Assembly: GCA_963925805.1 (NCBI GenBank)
Contig: CAWUSE010000021.1
Span: forward strand, 25,757-89,756
Source: UBA10347 sp905182135
Lineage (GTDB): Bacteria; Actinomycetota; Acidimicrobiia; Acidimicrobiales; UBA10347
Length of the DNA stretch: 64,000 nucleotides
Direction: 5' to 3'
Program-made: the position numbers and the translations under genes
Notes under the pieces: model-generated
Database searches by the model: none
Told to the model about the DNA's origin: nothing
The model's input: only the letters and a program-made list of their open reading frames with translations
Part shown: in pieces, positions 1-8,349 of the stretch
How positions within the stretch are numbered: the stretch's first letter is position 1
Layout of the letters: the number at the start of each line of letters is the position of its first letter

Positions 1-1363
1 TGATGCCAGAGGCGCCGAGCATCTGGGTTACCAACTCAACGTGAGGTTGGATCGCCGGCATGATCAGCATGTCGATGGTAATACCGTCGGGGTAGCCAGC
101 TTCGGCTAGTAGTTCCTTGGCCTTCTCTGGATCATATTCGAATGCACTGTCAAGGGACGGAACATGCCACTGACCGAATGCCCCAGGGTAGAGACCACCT
201 AGGCTGTCGCCCTTGCCGTCGTGGATAGCTGCGTTGTAGGCCACACGGTCGATGGAGTATGCAATCGCCTGACGGATCAAGGTCAAACCAAGCGTGTCAC
301 CATCCACGGTGCCCTCCTCACGACCAAAGACGTGAAGGTGCGGGAAGTAGTTCGGTACCGAGATGATTGAGTTACCCTCACCGACGGCCTGATCGATCTG
401 TGCATCGCGCATTGTGGCCATGATGTCGGTCTCGCCCGTAAGCAAAGCATTCAGACGAGCGGTGTTGTCAGGAACTGCGGTGACCTCGACTCGTTCGACG
501 CCTTGATCTGCAGGATCCCGGTAGTCAGCAAACAGGGTGTAAACCTCGGTCACGCCGGCTTCTGAAGCGTCGCTCTGCCAGATCCAAGGACCGGAACCGG
601 CAGGGGCACGAGTAAGGTCGGTATCAGCGCTGATTGCTGCTGGACTAACCATCATACCCATAACCATCGACATCTCCAGTGGGAACTGTGGCTGAGGAAC
701 GGCGAACGTGACGGTCACATCATTGCCGTCCGCCGTTGCCGTCTCAAAGCCGCCCCATGTGGCAGCGTTGGGATTCCCGTCGGTAGCGGCATGCCAGTTC
801 ATGTTGGCAGCTACAACCTCCGCGTCAAGCGTTTCGCCATCGTGAAAGGTGATGCCTTCGCCAATGGTGAAGACCCATGTGGTGGCATCGGGGGCTGACC
901 ACGAGGTTGCGATAGCCGGAACGAGGTCAAACGTTGCCGTCTGGCGTATCAGCGTGTCGTACTCGGGGTACAGATACGCCGCCTGTGCGGTCTGTGACTT
1001 AGCCGGATTAAAGGTTGTGACAGCCGAGAACTCGACGAAGCGAAGCGTGCCAGAGGGAGCTGCGACTTCTACGGCCGGCTCCTCTTCTTCTTCGGCGTCG
1101 GCAGGAGCTTCTTCCTCCGTAGCCTCATCTTCTTCAGCCTCTGCGCTGTCTTCTTCTTGACCAGACAGATCGATGCTTGCCTCGGTCGTATTGCCGCCGG
1201 CCTCTTCGTCGTCGCTCTCAGATTCCTCGGCTTCGGTATTCACCGAAGTGTCCGTCGCCGACTCGTCACCGTCGCTGCTGTTGCCGCAGCTGGACGCGAT
1301 GAGCGCAATTGCTGCGACTATCACCAACAATAAACGCCAGAAGCGTGTTCTTCCGTCAACCAT
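1..1363 (-). CDS. ABC transporter substrate-binding lipoprotein, family 5 (peptide/nickel type), C-terminus cut off
   Basis: Extracellular solute-binding protein that would capture oligopeptides or similar solutes for an ABC importer. The frame runs without a stop from ATG at 1363 off the left edge (about 454 codons seen). The N-terminus has basic residues, a hydrophobic stretch and a lipobox-like ALIASSC, so it is probably a lipoprotein anchored outside the membrane. About 80 residues of very acidic, Ser/Glu/Asp-rich linker follow, then the family 5 fold: FNPAKSQT, YLYPEYDTL, an ITFHDGETL-like motif and, further on, RQAIAYSIDRVAYN, all typical of DppA/OppA proteins. No permease or ATPase is visible because the window ends. 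It diverges from the TetR gene across an 80-bp region with two inverted repeats. Family call is firm; substrate is unknown. Confidence 0.9.
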   Translation of the reverse strand, partial: MVDGRTRFWRLLLVIVAAIALIASSCGNSSDGDESATDTSVNTEAEESESDDEEAGGNTTEASIDLSGQEEDSAEAEEDEATEEEAPADAEEEEEPAVEVAAPSGTLRFVEFSAVTTFNPAKSQTAQAAYLYPEYDTLIRQTATFDLVPAIATSWSAPDATTWVFTIGEGITFHDGETLDAEVVAANMNWHAATDGNPNAATWGGFETATADGNDVTVTFAVPQPQFPLEMSMVMGMMVSPAAISADTDLTRAPAGSGPWIWQSDASEAGVTEVYTLFADYRDPADQGVERVEVTAVPDNTARLNALLTGETDIMATMRDAQIDQAVGEGNSIISVPNYFPHLHVFGREEGTVDGDTLGLTLIRQAIAYSIDRVAYNAAIHDGKGDSLGGLYPGAFGQWHVPSLDSAFEYDPEKAKELLAEAGYPDGITIDMLIMPAIQPHVELVTQMLGASGI

Positions 1364-1387
1364 TACGTTTCCCCTCGTACAAATCCT

Positions 1388-1421
1388 GTGTCCACGGCGG
1401 ACACACCTGACATAGTGTCAG
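1388..1421. promoter_or_regulatory. Two adjacent inverted repeats, candidate TetR operator
   Basis: Positions 1388-1404 read GTGTCC-ACGGC-GGACAC (perfect 6-bp arms) and 1407-1421 read CTGACA-TAG-TGTCAG (perfect 6-bp arms). Both carry TGTC/GACA half-sites and lie in the short divergent region between the solute-binding protein and the TetR gene, where an autoregulatory operator would be expected. The palindromes are seen directly; that the TetR protein binds them is inference. Confidence 0.5.
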
Positions 1422-1443
1422 TTAGAGACCAGCTAAGGCAACA

Positions 1444-2121
1444 ATGACAGAACATGTCGAATCTCCCCCAGCGCAGAAACGTGATCGTGAACAGACCGAG
1501 CATCGGATCGTGCAAGCTGCGCTCGACCTCTTGCAGCGCGATGGCGTCCTTGCTGGGTTGAGTCTGCAAGACGTGGCCGAGCAGGCAGGAGTAAGCCGAG
1601 GCAACATCTACAATTACTTCGGAACCCGCCGCGAACTCTTGCGTCAGGCCTTGCGTATTCGCTACCTCGAGCTGGGCGAGCGGCTTGGATCGCCTGTGCC
1701 CGCGTTCGTCGACCGCAAACTGCGATTCGTCGGAGGTCCATCCGAGAACCTTTACGGAACCGATGTTCTCTCGCTACTGGTACTCGATGGGGATGATGAC
1801 ATCGTCGCCATGCCGTTCTTCGAGGAGGCGATGACTGGCATGCGCAGCAGCGTCGAGGTCGGTGACATTCACCCGGATCACGCGGATGATCTCGAGGCCT
1901 TGCACATCGCCATCTCTGCCACCACCCGTGGCTACAACCTGCTGCGGGCTGCCTACGCAAACCAACTCGATGTGACCATCGACGAGCTGGACGAACGAAT
2001 TCGCAAAGTCATGGGGCATTGGCTCGCCCAAATGGCCAAACCAACAGAACCCCAGCCAACAGAATCGCTCTCAGAAGAACCCCTGTCAGACGAACAACTG
2101 TCAGAAGAAAATTCAACATAG
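1444..2121 (+). CDS. TetR/AcrR family transcriptional regulator
   Basis: 225-residue one-component regulator. Residues about 14-60 form the TetR DNA-binding domain, with the recognition-helix pattern LSLQDVAEQAGVSRGNIYNYF. The rest would be a ligand-binding helical domain. The tail (last ~25 residues) is odd: an acidic, low-complexity string of imperfect repeats such as SLSEEPLSDEQLSEE. The stop TAG at 2119-2121 is followed directly by the SD GGAAGAAGG of the sulfatase gene, so regulator and sulfatase are probably co-transcribed. It is the only transcription factor recognised in the 64 kb. Its likely targets are itself and the sulfatase/CoA-transferase genes downstream; the ligand is unknown, perhaps an acyl-CoA or the sulfated substrate. 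Confidence 0.88.
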   Translation: MTEHVESPPAQKRDREQTEHRIVQAALDLLQRDGVLAGLSLQDVAEQAGVSRGNIYNYFGTRRELLRQALRIRYLELGERLGSPVPAFVDRKLRFVGGPSENLYGTDVLSLLVLDGDDDIVAMPFFEEAMTGMRSSVEVGDIHPDHADDLEALHIAISATTRGYNLLRAAYANQLDVTIDELDERIRKVMGHWLAQMAKPTEPQPTESLSEEPLSDEQLSEENST

Positions 2122-2135
2122 GAAGAAGGCTCTCT

Positions 2136-4406
2136 GTGAGCAACTCTGCCACCCCAATCGCTGGCATCACGCATGCTGAATCAACACCGGCATGGGCTCC
2201 GCCCAAACGACCTCCGGCCGGAGCACCCAATATTGTGGTAATCGCTCTCGATGACACCGGCTTCGCCCAACTCGGCTGTTACGGCAGCGATATCGATACG
2301 CCCAATATCAACCGGCTTGCCGATGGCGGTCTGCGCTACACCAACTTCCATACGACCGCTTTGTGCTCACCCACTCGGGCCTGCCTGCTCACCGGCCGCA
2401 ACCATCACTCGGTCGGCATGCGGTTCATTTCGAACGTCGATAGTGGCTACTCGAACTGTCGCGGCGTCATCTCGCCGACCGCAGCCACGATGGCCGAGAT
2501 GCTGCGTGACCACGGCTACGGGACGTTCGCTCTGGGCAAGTGGCATCTGGCCACGCTCGAGGATTGCTCCCCTGCTGGGCCAATGGATCACTGGCCTTTA
2601 CAACGAGGCTTCGATCGCTATTACGGCTTCATGGGGGGCGCGACCGATCAGTTCTCGCCCGAGCTGACGATCGACAATCACCCAATCGATCCGCCTAACC
2701 ACGACGGCTACCACGTGTCGGAAGATCTGGTCGACCAGGCGATCGGCATGATCAGCGCCCATCAGGGTTCAGCTCCAGGCAACCGCTTCTTCACCTATCT
2801 CGCCTTCGGTGCAACTCATTCCCCGCACCAGGCTCCAGCCGCCTACATCGAGAAGTACCGCGGCCGTTACGACGATGGCTGGGACGTCGTGCGCCAGCGC
2901 TGGTTCGAACGACAACTCGAACTCGGGATCATCCCCGCCGACACCACGCTGTCACCACGCAACCGTGGGGTCGAGGCATGGGACGACCTGCCCGAAGCGA
3001 ACCGGCGGCTGTATGCACGCATGCAAGAAGCATTCGCTGGATTCCTAGATCACACCGATGACCAGATCGGCCGGCTGATCGACTTCCTCGAACAGCTCGA
3101 TGTGCTCGACGACACGATCGTCATGCTGATCTCCGATAACGGCGCGAGCCAAGAGGGCGGCAAACACGGCACGCTGAACGAACTCGGGTTCTTCAATCTG
3201 ATCGGTAGCCGTCCTGAAGACATGGTGGATCGTGTCGACGAAATCGGTGGACCCAACCTGTACAACAACTACCCCACGGGCTGGGCCCAGGTCGGCAATA
3301 CGCCGCTGCGTTTCTACAAACAGAACACCTACGAGGGCGGCATACGTGACCCGTTCATCGTGCACTGGCCAAACGGCATCAGCGATGCCGGAGCAACTCG
3401 CGATCAGTACCACCATGTCTCTGATCTCCTGCCCACGATTCTCGAATGTGTCGGCGTCGAAGCCCCCGATGTCTACAAGGGCGTGCCACAGCAGCCGATC
3501 GAGGGCATAAGCCTTCGCTACAGCTTCGAAAACGCGAATGCCCCAACCAAGAAGTCGACGCAATATTACGAGATGCTCGGACATCGAGGCATCTGGCATG
3601 ATGGTTGGAAGGCCGTCACCATGCATCGTTCTGGCACTCCGTTCGAAGACGATGTGTGGGAGCTCTACCACACCGATGTCGACTTCTCCGAGTGTGTGAA
3701 CTTGGCCGACGAGCAACCCGACAAGCTTCGTGAACTGGTCGACCGCTGGTGGGTCGAGGCCGGCAAGTACAACGTCTTACCGCTCGATGATCGTGGTGGT
3801 GCCGAGCTGCTGATCATTCGCCGTCCAGGTCACGAGGTGCCTGGCAATACGCAGCGTTACCTGTTCCCCTCGCCGCATCTCGAACGCTCGAAGACGCCCG
3901 ACGTGCGTAACCGTTCATTCTCGATCACGGCGCGAGTGGCACGGTCGGCTGGCGACGATGGCGTGCTGGTGGCTAGCGGTGCCCGAACCGGTGGCTACAC
4001 CTTCTTCGTCAAAGATGACCACCTGGCGTTCACCTACAACCGGCTTGGCGTCATGTACGAGGTCGTGGCATCTAAACCGTTGCCCGAGGGTGTCCTCGAC
4101 CTGACGGTGCGGTACAACAAGACCGAGGACCACCAGGGTGTCGCGACCTTGGGATGTGCAGCGGTGAACGAAGACGGCTCAGCGACCGAACTTGGCAGCG
4201 GAGCTATCGAGACTCTTCCCTATCGACAGACCACCTACGGCATGAGCCTGGGTAAGGACTCGGGCCCCACTGTCACCGATACCTACGACGGCTCATTCGA
4301 GTTCGGCGGCAAGCTTGCATGGGTCGAGTGGACACTTGACGATGATCGTGCCGACCTCGCAAAGGCTGCCGACGTAGAGCACGAAGTTCAGCTGATGGAG
4401 CAATGA
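2136..4406 (+). CDS. Arylsulfatase-type sulfatase (formylglycine-dependent, family S1)
   Basis: Hydrolyses a sulfate ester. I place the start at GTG 2136, 7 nt after the SD GGAAGAAGG (2121-2129); a longer frame from 2019 would overlap the TetR gene by 100 bp. This gives 756 residues. D39-D40 in IALDDTGF are metal ligands; C77-S-P-T-R is the sulfatase signature whose Cys is converted to formylglycine by a separate enzyme (not in this window); GKWH near residue 130 is another family motif. The last ~200 residues look like an added beta-sandwich (LamG/concanavalin-like) domain. No signal peptide is apparent, so it may act in the cytoplasm. It overlaps the next gene by 4 bp. Family call is firm; the substrate is not deducible. 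Confidence 0.92.
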   Translation: MSNSATPIAGITHAESTPAWAPPKRPPAGAPNIVVIALDDTGFAQLGCYGSDIDTPNINRLADGGLRYTNFHTTALCSPTRACLLTGRNHHSVGMRFISNVDSGYSNCRGVISPTAATMAEMLRDHGYGTFALGKWHLATLEDCSPAGPMDHWPLQRGFDRYYGFMGGATDQFSPELTIDNHPIDPPNHDGYHVSEDLVDQAIGMISAHQGSAPGNRFFTYLAFGATHSPHQAPAAYIEKYRGRYDDGWDVVRQRWFERQLELGIIPADTTLSPRNRGVEAWDDLPEANRRLYARMQEAFAGFLDHTDDQIGRLIDFLEQLDVLDDTIVMLISDNGASQEGGKHGTLNELGFFNLIGSRPEDMVDRVDEIGGPNLYNNYPTGWAQVGNTPLRFYKQNTYEGGIRDPFIVHWPNGISDAGATRDQYHHVSDLLPTILECVGVEAPDVYKGVPQQPIEGISLRYSFENANAPTKKSTQYYEMLGHRGIWHDGWKAVTMHRSGTPFEDDVWELYHTDVDFSECVNLADEQPDKLRELVDRWWVEAGKYNVLPLDDRGGAELLIIRRPGHEVPGNTQRYLFPSPHLERSKTPDVRNRSFSITARVARSAGDDGVLVASGARTGGYTFFVKDDHLAFTYNRLGVMYEVVASKPLPEGVLDLTVRYNKTEDHQGVATLGCAAVNEDGSATELGSGAIETLPYRQTTYGMSLGKDSGPTVTDTYDGSFEFGGKLAWVEWTLDDDRADLAKAADVEHEVQLMEQ

Positions 4407-5500
4407 TGTTCGACCCTGCCGGCCTGTATGGGATCGTCGAGCAGTACGCAGCGTTCGGAAACCATCACACCGGGACAGATGCTGATCGAGCGACGACCGA
4501 CTGGCTCGTCGATCTACTGCAGAACATGGGTGGCACCGTCGAGCGAGACGCGTACTCATTCGACCGGTTCGTGCCCGAAGCATCGCTGACCGTTGACGGC
4601 CAGGCCGTGCCATCTTTGCCGCTGTTCTATAGCGGAACCGGCGAGTTCGATACATCCGACTTTGAAACGATGCAAGTCGACGCCGGCCTGGTCGGCAATG
4701 CGCATAAGTTTGCTTCCGCGCTGTCGACCAGCGAGACCAGCACACCGTTGGTTATCGCCATCGATGGGCCTGACGACCTTCCGGTCCAGTGCAACCGAGT
4801 CCCAACAGCCTTGCTGGGGCGCCCGGCGGTCATCATCGCCGGCAACTGGCTCAGCCAAGTCCGGGGCGGGGCGCACCTGCGATTCTCGGCTCATATCGAA
4901 CCAGGTGAAAGTGCCAATGTGATCGCCACGTTCGGCGACCCAAGCCACCCCGAGGTCATGATCACGACGCCCCTAACTGGCTGGACACCAGCCGCAGGTG
5001 AGCGCGGCACAGGCCTGGCGGTTGCGCTCACCATGGCGGCTGCGTTGGCAACACAGAACCGCGTGGTCTTCTCCGCCTGCAGCGGTCACGAGATCGACCA
5101 TGTCGGTCTTCGGCACTATCTCTCGACCCGTGATCTGCACGGCCGTCTGGCCGTCCATCTCGGTGCATCGGTAGCTGCGACAGAACCAGCCATCGCAGGG
5201 CCACCAGTGCTTGGCGACCAGCGCATGGTCCTCACGACTGCCACCGGCGACACCCGATCGGCGATCGCAGCCCGAATCCCCGATGCGAATTGGACAATGC
5301 CGGATCTCGACCCGCCGTGGCCGGGCGAAGGCGGGACCTGGCAACAAGCCGGTGCTCAGGTGCTTTCGTTTCTTGGCGGTGCATCGCTGTTCCACACCAC
5401 CGACGACGTGCCAGACAAAGCCACCACACCTGACGCACTCAAACTCGCCGCCGACACCGCAATCGACGCAACCCAGCTGTTTCTAGGAGGATGCCGATGA
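4403..5500 (+). CDS. M28-like peptidase-fold protein with degenerate active site
   Basis: 365 residues, coupled to the sulfatase by overlap (ATGATG at 4403-4408; either ATG may be used). The N-terminal HHTGTDADRATTDWLVDLLQ and the TVERDAYSF segment are characteristic of M28 aminopeptidase-like proteins. At the place of the first metal motif (normally a H-x-D strand followed by Asp-Asn) it reads TPLTGW...GERGTG (residues 189-204), lacking the His and Asp ligands. At the Glu-Glu motif it reads SGHEIDHVG (227-235), with His instead of the catalytic base Glu. It is therefore probably not a normal zinc peptidase: it may be non-catalytic or act on another bond. The overlaps on both sides say it works with the sulfatase and the CoA-transferase. 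Fold call moderate; function unknown. Confidence 0.65.
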   Translation: MMFDPAGLYGIVEQYAAFGNHHTGTDADRATTDWLVDLLQNMGGTVERDAYSFDRFVPEASLTVDGQAVPSLPLFYSGTGEFDTSDFETMQVDAGLVGNAHKFASALSTSETSTPLVIAIDGPDDLPVQCNRVPTALLGRPAVIIAGNWLSQVRGGAHLRFSAHIEPGESANVIATFGDPSHPEVMITTPLTGWTPAAGERGTGLAVALTMAAALATQNRVVFSACSGHEIDHVGLRHYLSTRDLHGRLAVHLGASVAATEPAIAGPPVLGDQRMVLTTATGDTRSAIAARIPDANWTMPDLDPPWPGEGGTWQQAGAQVLSFLGGASLFHTTDDVPDKATTPDALKLAADTAIDATQLFLGGCR

Positions 5501-6807
5501 CGGCACAGACCCCCGGCGGGGACACCCCCCGAATCCTTGGCGGCATCAAGGTCGTCGAGTTCGCACAGAACCTGGCCATCCCCATGTGTGGCCGGATCCT
5601 CGCCGGTATGGGTGCCGATGTCGTCAAGGTCGAGCCACCCACTGGCGATGCCATGCGTTCCGGCGGCGACTTTGGGCCGATGGAGGCCAAGGCGTACGCC
5701 TTGATCAACCCAGACAAGCGCAGCATGGCACTCGATCTGACCTCGCCCGACGCAAAGCAGGTCATTGAGGGACTGTTCCGCTGGGCCGACGTTGTCCTGG
5801 TCGCCTTCAAGCAAAGCGACCTGGCTCGCTATGGGATCGATTGGGATCATGCGCGAGCGGTCAACCCGCGTCTCATCCACCTCACGCACACGCCGTTCGG
5901 CCCCGAAGGGCCCGACGCAAATCAGGGAGGCTACGACGTGTTGGTGCAAGCACTTAGCGGTATGGGCTTCACCATGAACCGATCCGAAAACGGCGTGCCG
6001 CTTGCGACCCGACCAGCGGTGAACGACAGTGGCACCGGAATCGCTGGAGCCCTTGGCGTCGTGGCTGCACTGCGCCATCGCGATCAGACCGGCGAAGGCC
6101 AACGAGTCGATGTCTCGTTGTTGGCGACTGCGCTCAACCTGTCGCTGCCAACGGTTTCGCAGTTCACTGGTGATCAGCCGGTCGGCAGTTATGACGATCG
6201 TCAGACCGCACTCATGAGCGAGCGAGACGCGGGCGCACCGTTCGAGGAACTGCGACACGAATTTGAGACGAACGTCTTGGCTGGCCAACGTAACTTCCGG
6301 TTGTACTTCCGCCACTACGCCACCAGCGACGGCCTGCTCACGGTGGCTGGACTTAGCCGCGGACTGCGTGCAAAATTCCATGACGCAACCGGTATCGCCC
6401 GTCCCGCAGGCGCCTTGACGCTGGCCGATCAAGAGTTTCACGACATCGTCGAAGAGGCCGAGACGCTCTTCGCTTCTAAGCCGACCGACCACTGGCTCGG
6501 AGTGCTTCGAGGTGCCGGCTATCCCTGTGGCCGCTACAACCTGCCGTTCGAGGCGCTCAATGATCCCCAGGTGCGAGCCAACTGGTTCGTCGACGACTTC
6601 GAACACCCGGCCGCAGGCAGCTACAGCACCCCAGGCATGCCAATGCAGTTCAGCCAAACACCGGTGGGTTTCAGTAAACCAGCGCCGCTCTTTGCAGCAC
6701 ACACCATGGAGGTTCTGACCGAGATTGGCCTGAACATCGAAGAGATTCAATCACTCGTCGATACCCAGGTTGTCATAACCCACAGGACACAGAACCACGA
6801 CACGTGA
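5497..6807 (+). CDS. CaiB/BaiF family (class III) CoA-transferase
   Basis: Moves CoA between carboxylic acids through an aspartyl-acyl intermediate. I chose ATG 5497 over ATG 5491, because AGGAGG ends at 5490, leaving 6 nt to 5497 and none to 5491; 5497 also gives an ATGA overlap with the preceding stop. Length 436 residues. Evidence: ILGGIKVVEFAQNLAIP and GMGADVVKVEPPTGD near the N-terminus, and NDSGTGIAGALGVVAALRHR, whose Asp is the family nucleophile, followed by TGEGQRVDVSLL. It probably activates the acid formed by the sulfatase/M28-like pair, or a related acid, before the acyl-CoA dehydrogenase step encoded next. Confidence 0.92.
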   Translation: MTAQTPGGDTPRILGGIKVVEFAQNLAIPMCGRILAGMGADVVKVEPPTGDAMRSGGDFGPMEAKAYALINPDKRSMALDLTSPDAKQVIEGLFRWADVVLVAFKQSDLARYGIDWDHARAVNPRLIHLTHTPFGPEGPDANQGGYDVLVQALSGMGFTMNRSENGVPLATRPAVNDSGTGIAGALGVVAALRHRDQTGEGQRVDVSLLATALNLSLPTVSQFTGDQPVGSYDDRQTALMSERDAGAPFEELRHEFETNVLAGQRNFRLYFRHYATSDGLLTVAGLSRGLRAKFHDATGIARPAGALTLADQEFHDIVEEAETLFASKPTDHWLGVLRGAGYPCGRYNLPFEALNDPQVRANWFVDDFEHPAAGSYSTPGMPMQFSQTPVGFSKPAPLFAAHTMEVLTEIGLNIEEIQSLVDTQVVITHRTQNHDT

Positions 6808-6821
6808 ACACGCTGCGCATC

Positions 6822-6834
6822 TGTGTCAGACACA
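6822..6834. promoter_or_regulatory. Palindrome TGTGTC-A-GACACA ahead of the acyl-CoA dehydrogenase
   Basis: A perfect 13-bp palindrome lies 15 bp after the CoA-transferase stop and 66 bp before the dehydrogenase start. It shares the TGTC/GACA half-site with the repeats at 1388-1421, so it may be a second operator of the same TetR protein giving the dehydrogenase its own control point. The half-site spacing differs between the two places, so shared recognition is only a hypothesis. Confidence 0.4.
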
Positions 6835-6899
6835 AAATGCCTATCGCTAAATATTCCGCTTGATACATCGGACGAGGCACTAGAGGAGCCCCAAAGCTA

Positions 6900-8120
6900 A
6901 TGTCGACCACCATGAACACGACTGCGCCGTCAACGCTCGCTGACTTCCGCACCGAGGTCCGCTCGTTCTTCGACCAGGTTCTTCCTGCTGCTCTCGATGG
7001 AGTCGAAGGCACATCTGACCGCGGTAAGGCATGGCGGGCATCATTGTTCGACCATGGACTTGCCGCCATCGATTACCCGACCGACTGCGGCGGGCGGGGT
7101 CTGGGCGAGGACCACCAACGGGTGTGGCGTGAAGAAAGCCGCGGCCGTGTCCCACGCGAAGACGCCATGTTCGGCATTGGTGTCGGCATGGCCATGCCCA
7201 CGATCCGTGATTACGCAACCGATGAACTCAAACAGAAGTTCGTGCCGCCTGGTCTTCGGGGTGACGACATCTGGTGCCAGATGTACTCCGAGCCAGGTTC
7301 TGGGTCCGACCTGGCGTCCCTGACGACCAGGGCCGTACTCGACGGCGACGAATGGATCGTCAGCGGTCAAAAGGTCTGGACGTCTGGCGCCCAACAGAGC
7401 CGGTACGCGATCCTGCTCGCGCGCACCGATTGGGATGCGCCGAAGCACCGAGGCATCACCATGCTTGTTTTGCCGATGGAGCAACCCGGTGTCGACGTGC
7501 GTGGTCTCGTGCAGATGACCGGTATCAGTGAGTTCAACGAGGTGTTCATCGACGAGGCTCGTATCCCAAAGGAGTGGGTCATCGGTGAGGTCAACGGAGG
7601 CTGGGCAACCGCTGTAGCCCTGCTTGGGCACGAACGTCAGCAGACCGGCACCAATTCTATGAGCGGGACCTCCGACTCTCGGTCAAAGGCCGGGCGGTCG
7701 CCCATTCCTGTCGCGCAGCTAATCGACCTTGCCGAGCGCGCAGGCCGCCGTAACGATCCAATCGTGCGGCAGCAGCTTGCACGGCTCCACTCCGGCGAAC
7801 AGGTTGTTCGGTGGATCGGCGCTCGTGGATTGCACCCGTCGATTGGCAAACTCTGGCGCACCAAACAAGGACGCGCCGCTGCCGAACTCGCTTCTGCCCT
7901 GGCCTTCCCCGGTGGCGCTGCATGGGGTCAAGATCTTGATATCGAACGCAATCTGGATGACGACTACTTCCACTATCACTTCCTGAACTGTCGGGGTATG
8001 AGCCTGGGTGGTGGAACCGACGAGATCCAACGAAACACACTGGGTGACCGAGCACTTGGCCTGCCCCGCGAGCCTGGCGTCGACAAGAACACCCCGTTCA
8101 GCGAGCTCCCCAAGAACTAG
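6900..8120 (+). CDS. Acyl-CoA dehydrogenase
   Basis: FAD enzyme introducing an alpha-beta double bond into an acyl-CoA; 406 residues. GAGGAG at 6883-6888 lies 11 nt ahead of ATG 6900 (a second ATG at 6912 is possible). Family features: WCQMYSEPGSGSDLASL with VSGQKVWTSGA (FAD-binding beta domain), and near the C-terminus GGGTDEIQRNTLGDRALGLPREP. Where medium-chain enzymes carry the catalytic Glu (Y-E-G-T), this protein reads G-G-G-T, as many actinobacterial paralogues do, so the base must lie elsewhere or a partner subunit supplies it. It ends the plus-strand catabolic set begun by the sulfatase. Substrate unknown. Confidence 0.92.
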   Translation: MSTTMNTTAPSTLADFRTEVRSFFDQVLPAALDGVEGTSDRGKAWRASLFDHGLAAIDYPTDCGGRGLGEDHQRVWREESRGRVPREDAMFGIGVGMAMPTIRDYATDELKQKFVPPGLRGDDIWCQMYSEPGSGSDLASLTTRAVLDGDEWIVSGQKVWTSGAQQSRYAILLARTDWDAPKHRGITMLVLPMEQPGVDVRGLVQMTGISEFNEVFIDEARIPKEWVIGEVNGGWATAVALLGHERQQTGTNSMSGTSDSRSKAGRSPIPVAQLIDLAERAGRRNDPIVRQQLARLHSGEQVVRWIGARGLHPSIGKLWRTKQGRAAAELASALAFPGGAAWGQDLDIERNLDDDYFHYHFLNCRGMSLGGGTDEIQRNTLGDRALGLPREPGVDKNTPFSELPKN

Positions 8121-8349
8121 CGAGATTGTGCGCCGTCGAGCCATTGCCAGTCTCGTGGCCGTTATCGCAACTCGCTGCTTGACCGCTCCGTTGCCAACGC
8201 AGCTAGTGACACCGGCAAGGAAGTGGGGATCGTCGTAGAGGTTTTATGCAACCATTACGGCTCTCCACGAAGGTAGTCAAGCGCCATCACCGGCCATGAC
8301 ACCATCCAACAAACGGTCCTGAACCTAGACCAAAGCCCACTGTTTCGAT

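Noticed and set aside
5356..6750. Open frame of 464 codons on the minus strand opposite the CoA-transferase
   Set aside because: Antisense to a well-supported gene with intact motifs; its translation shows no recognisable fold.
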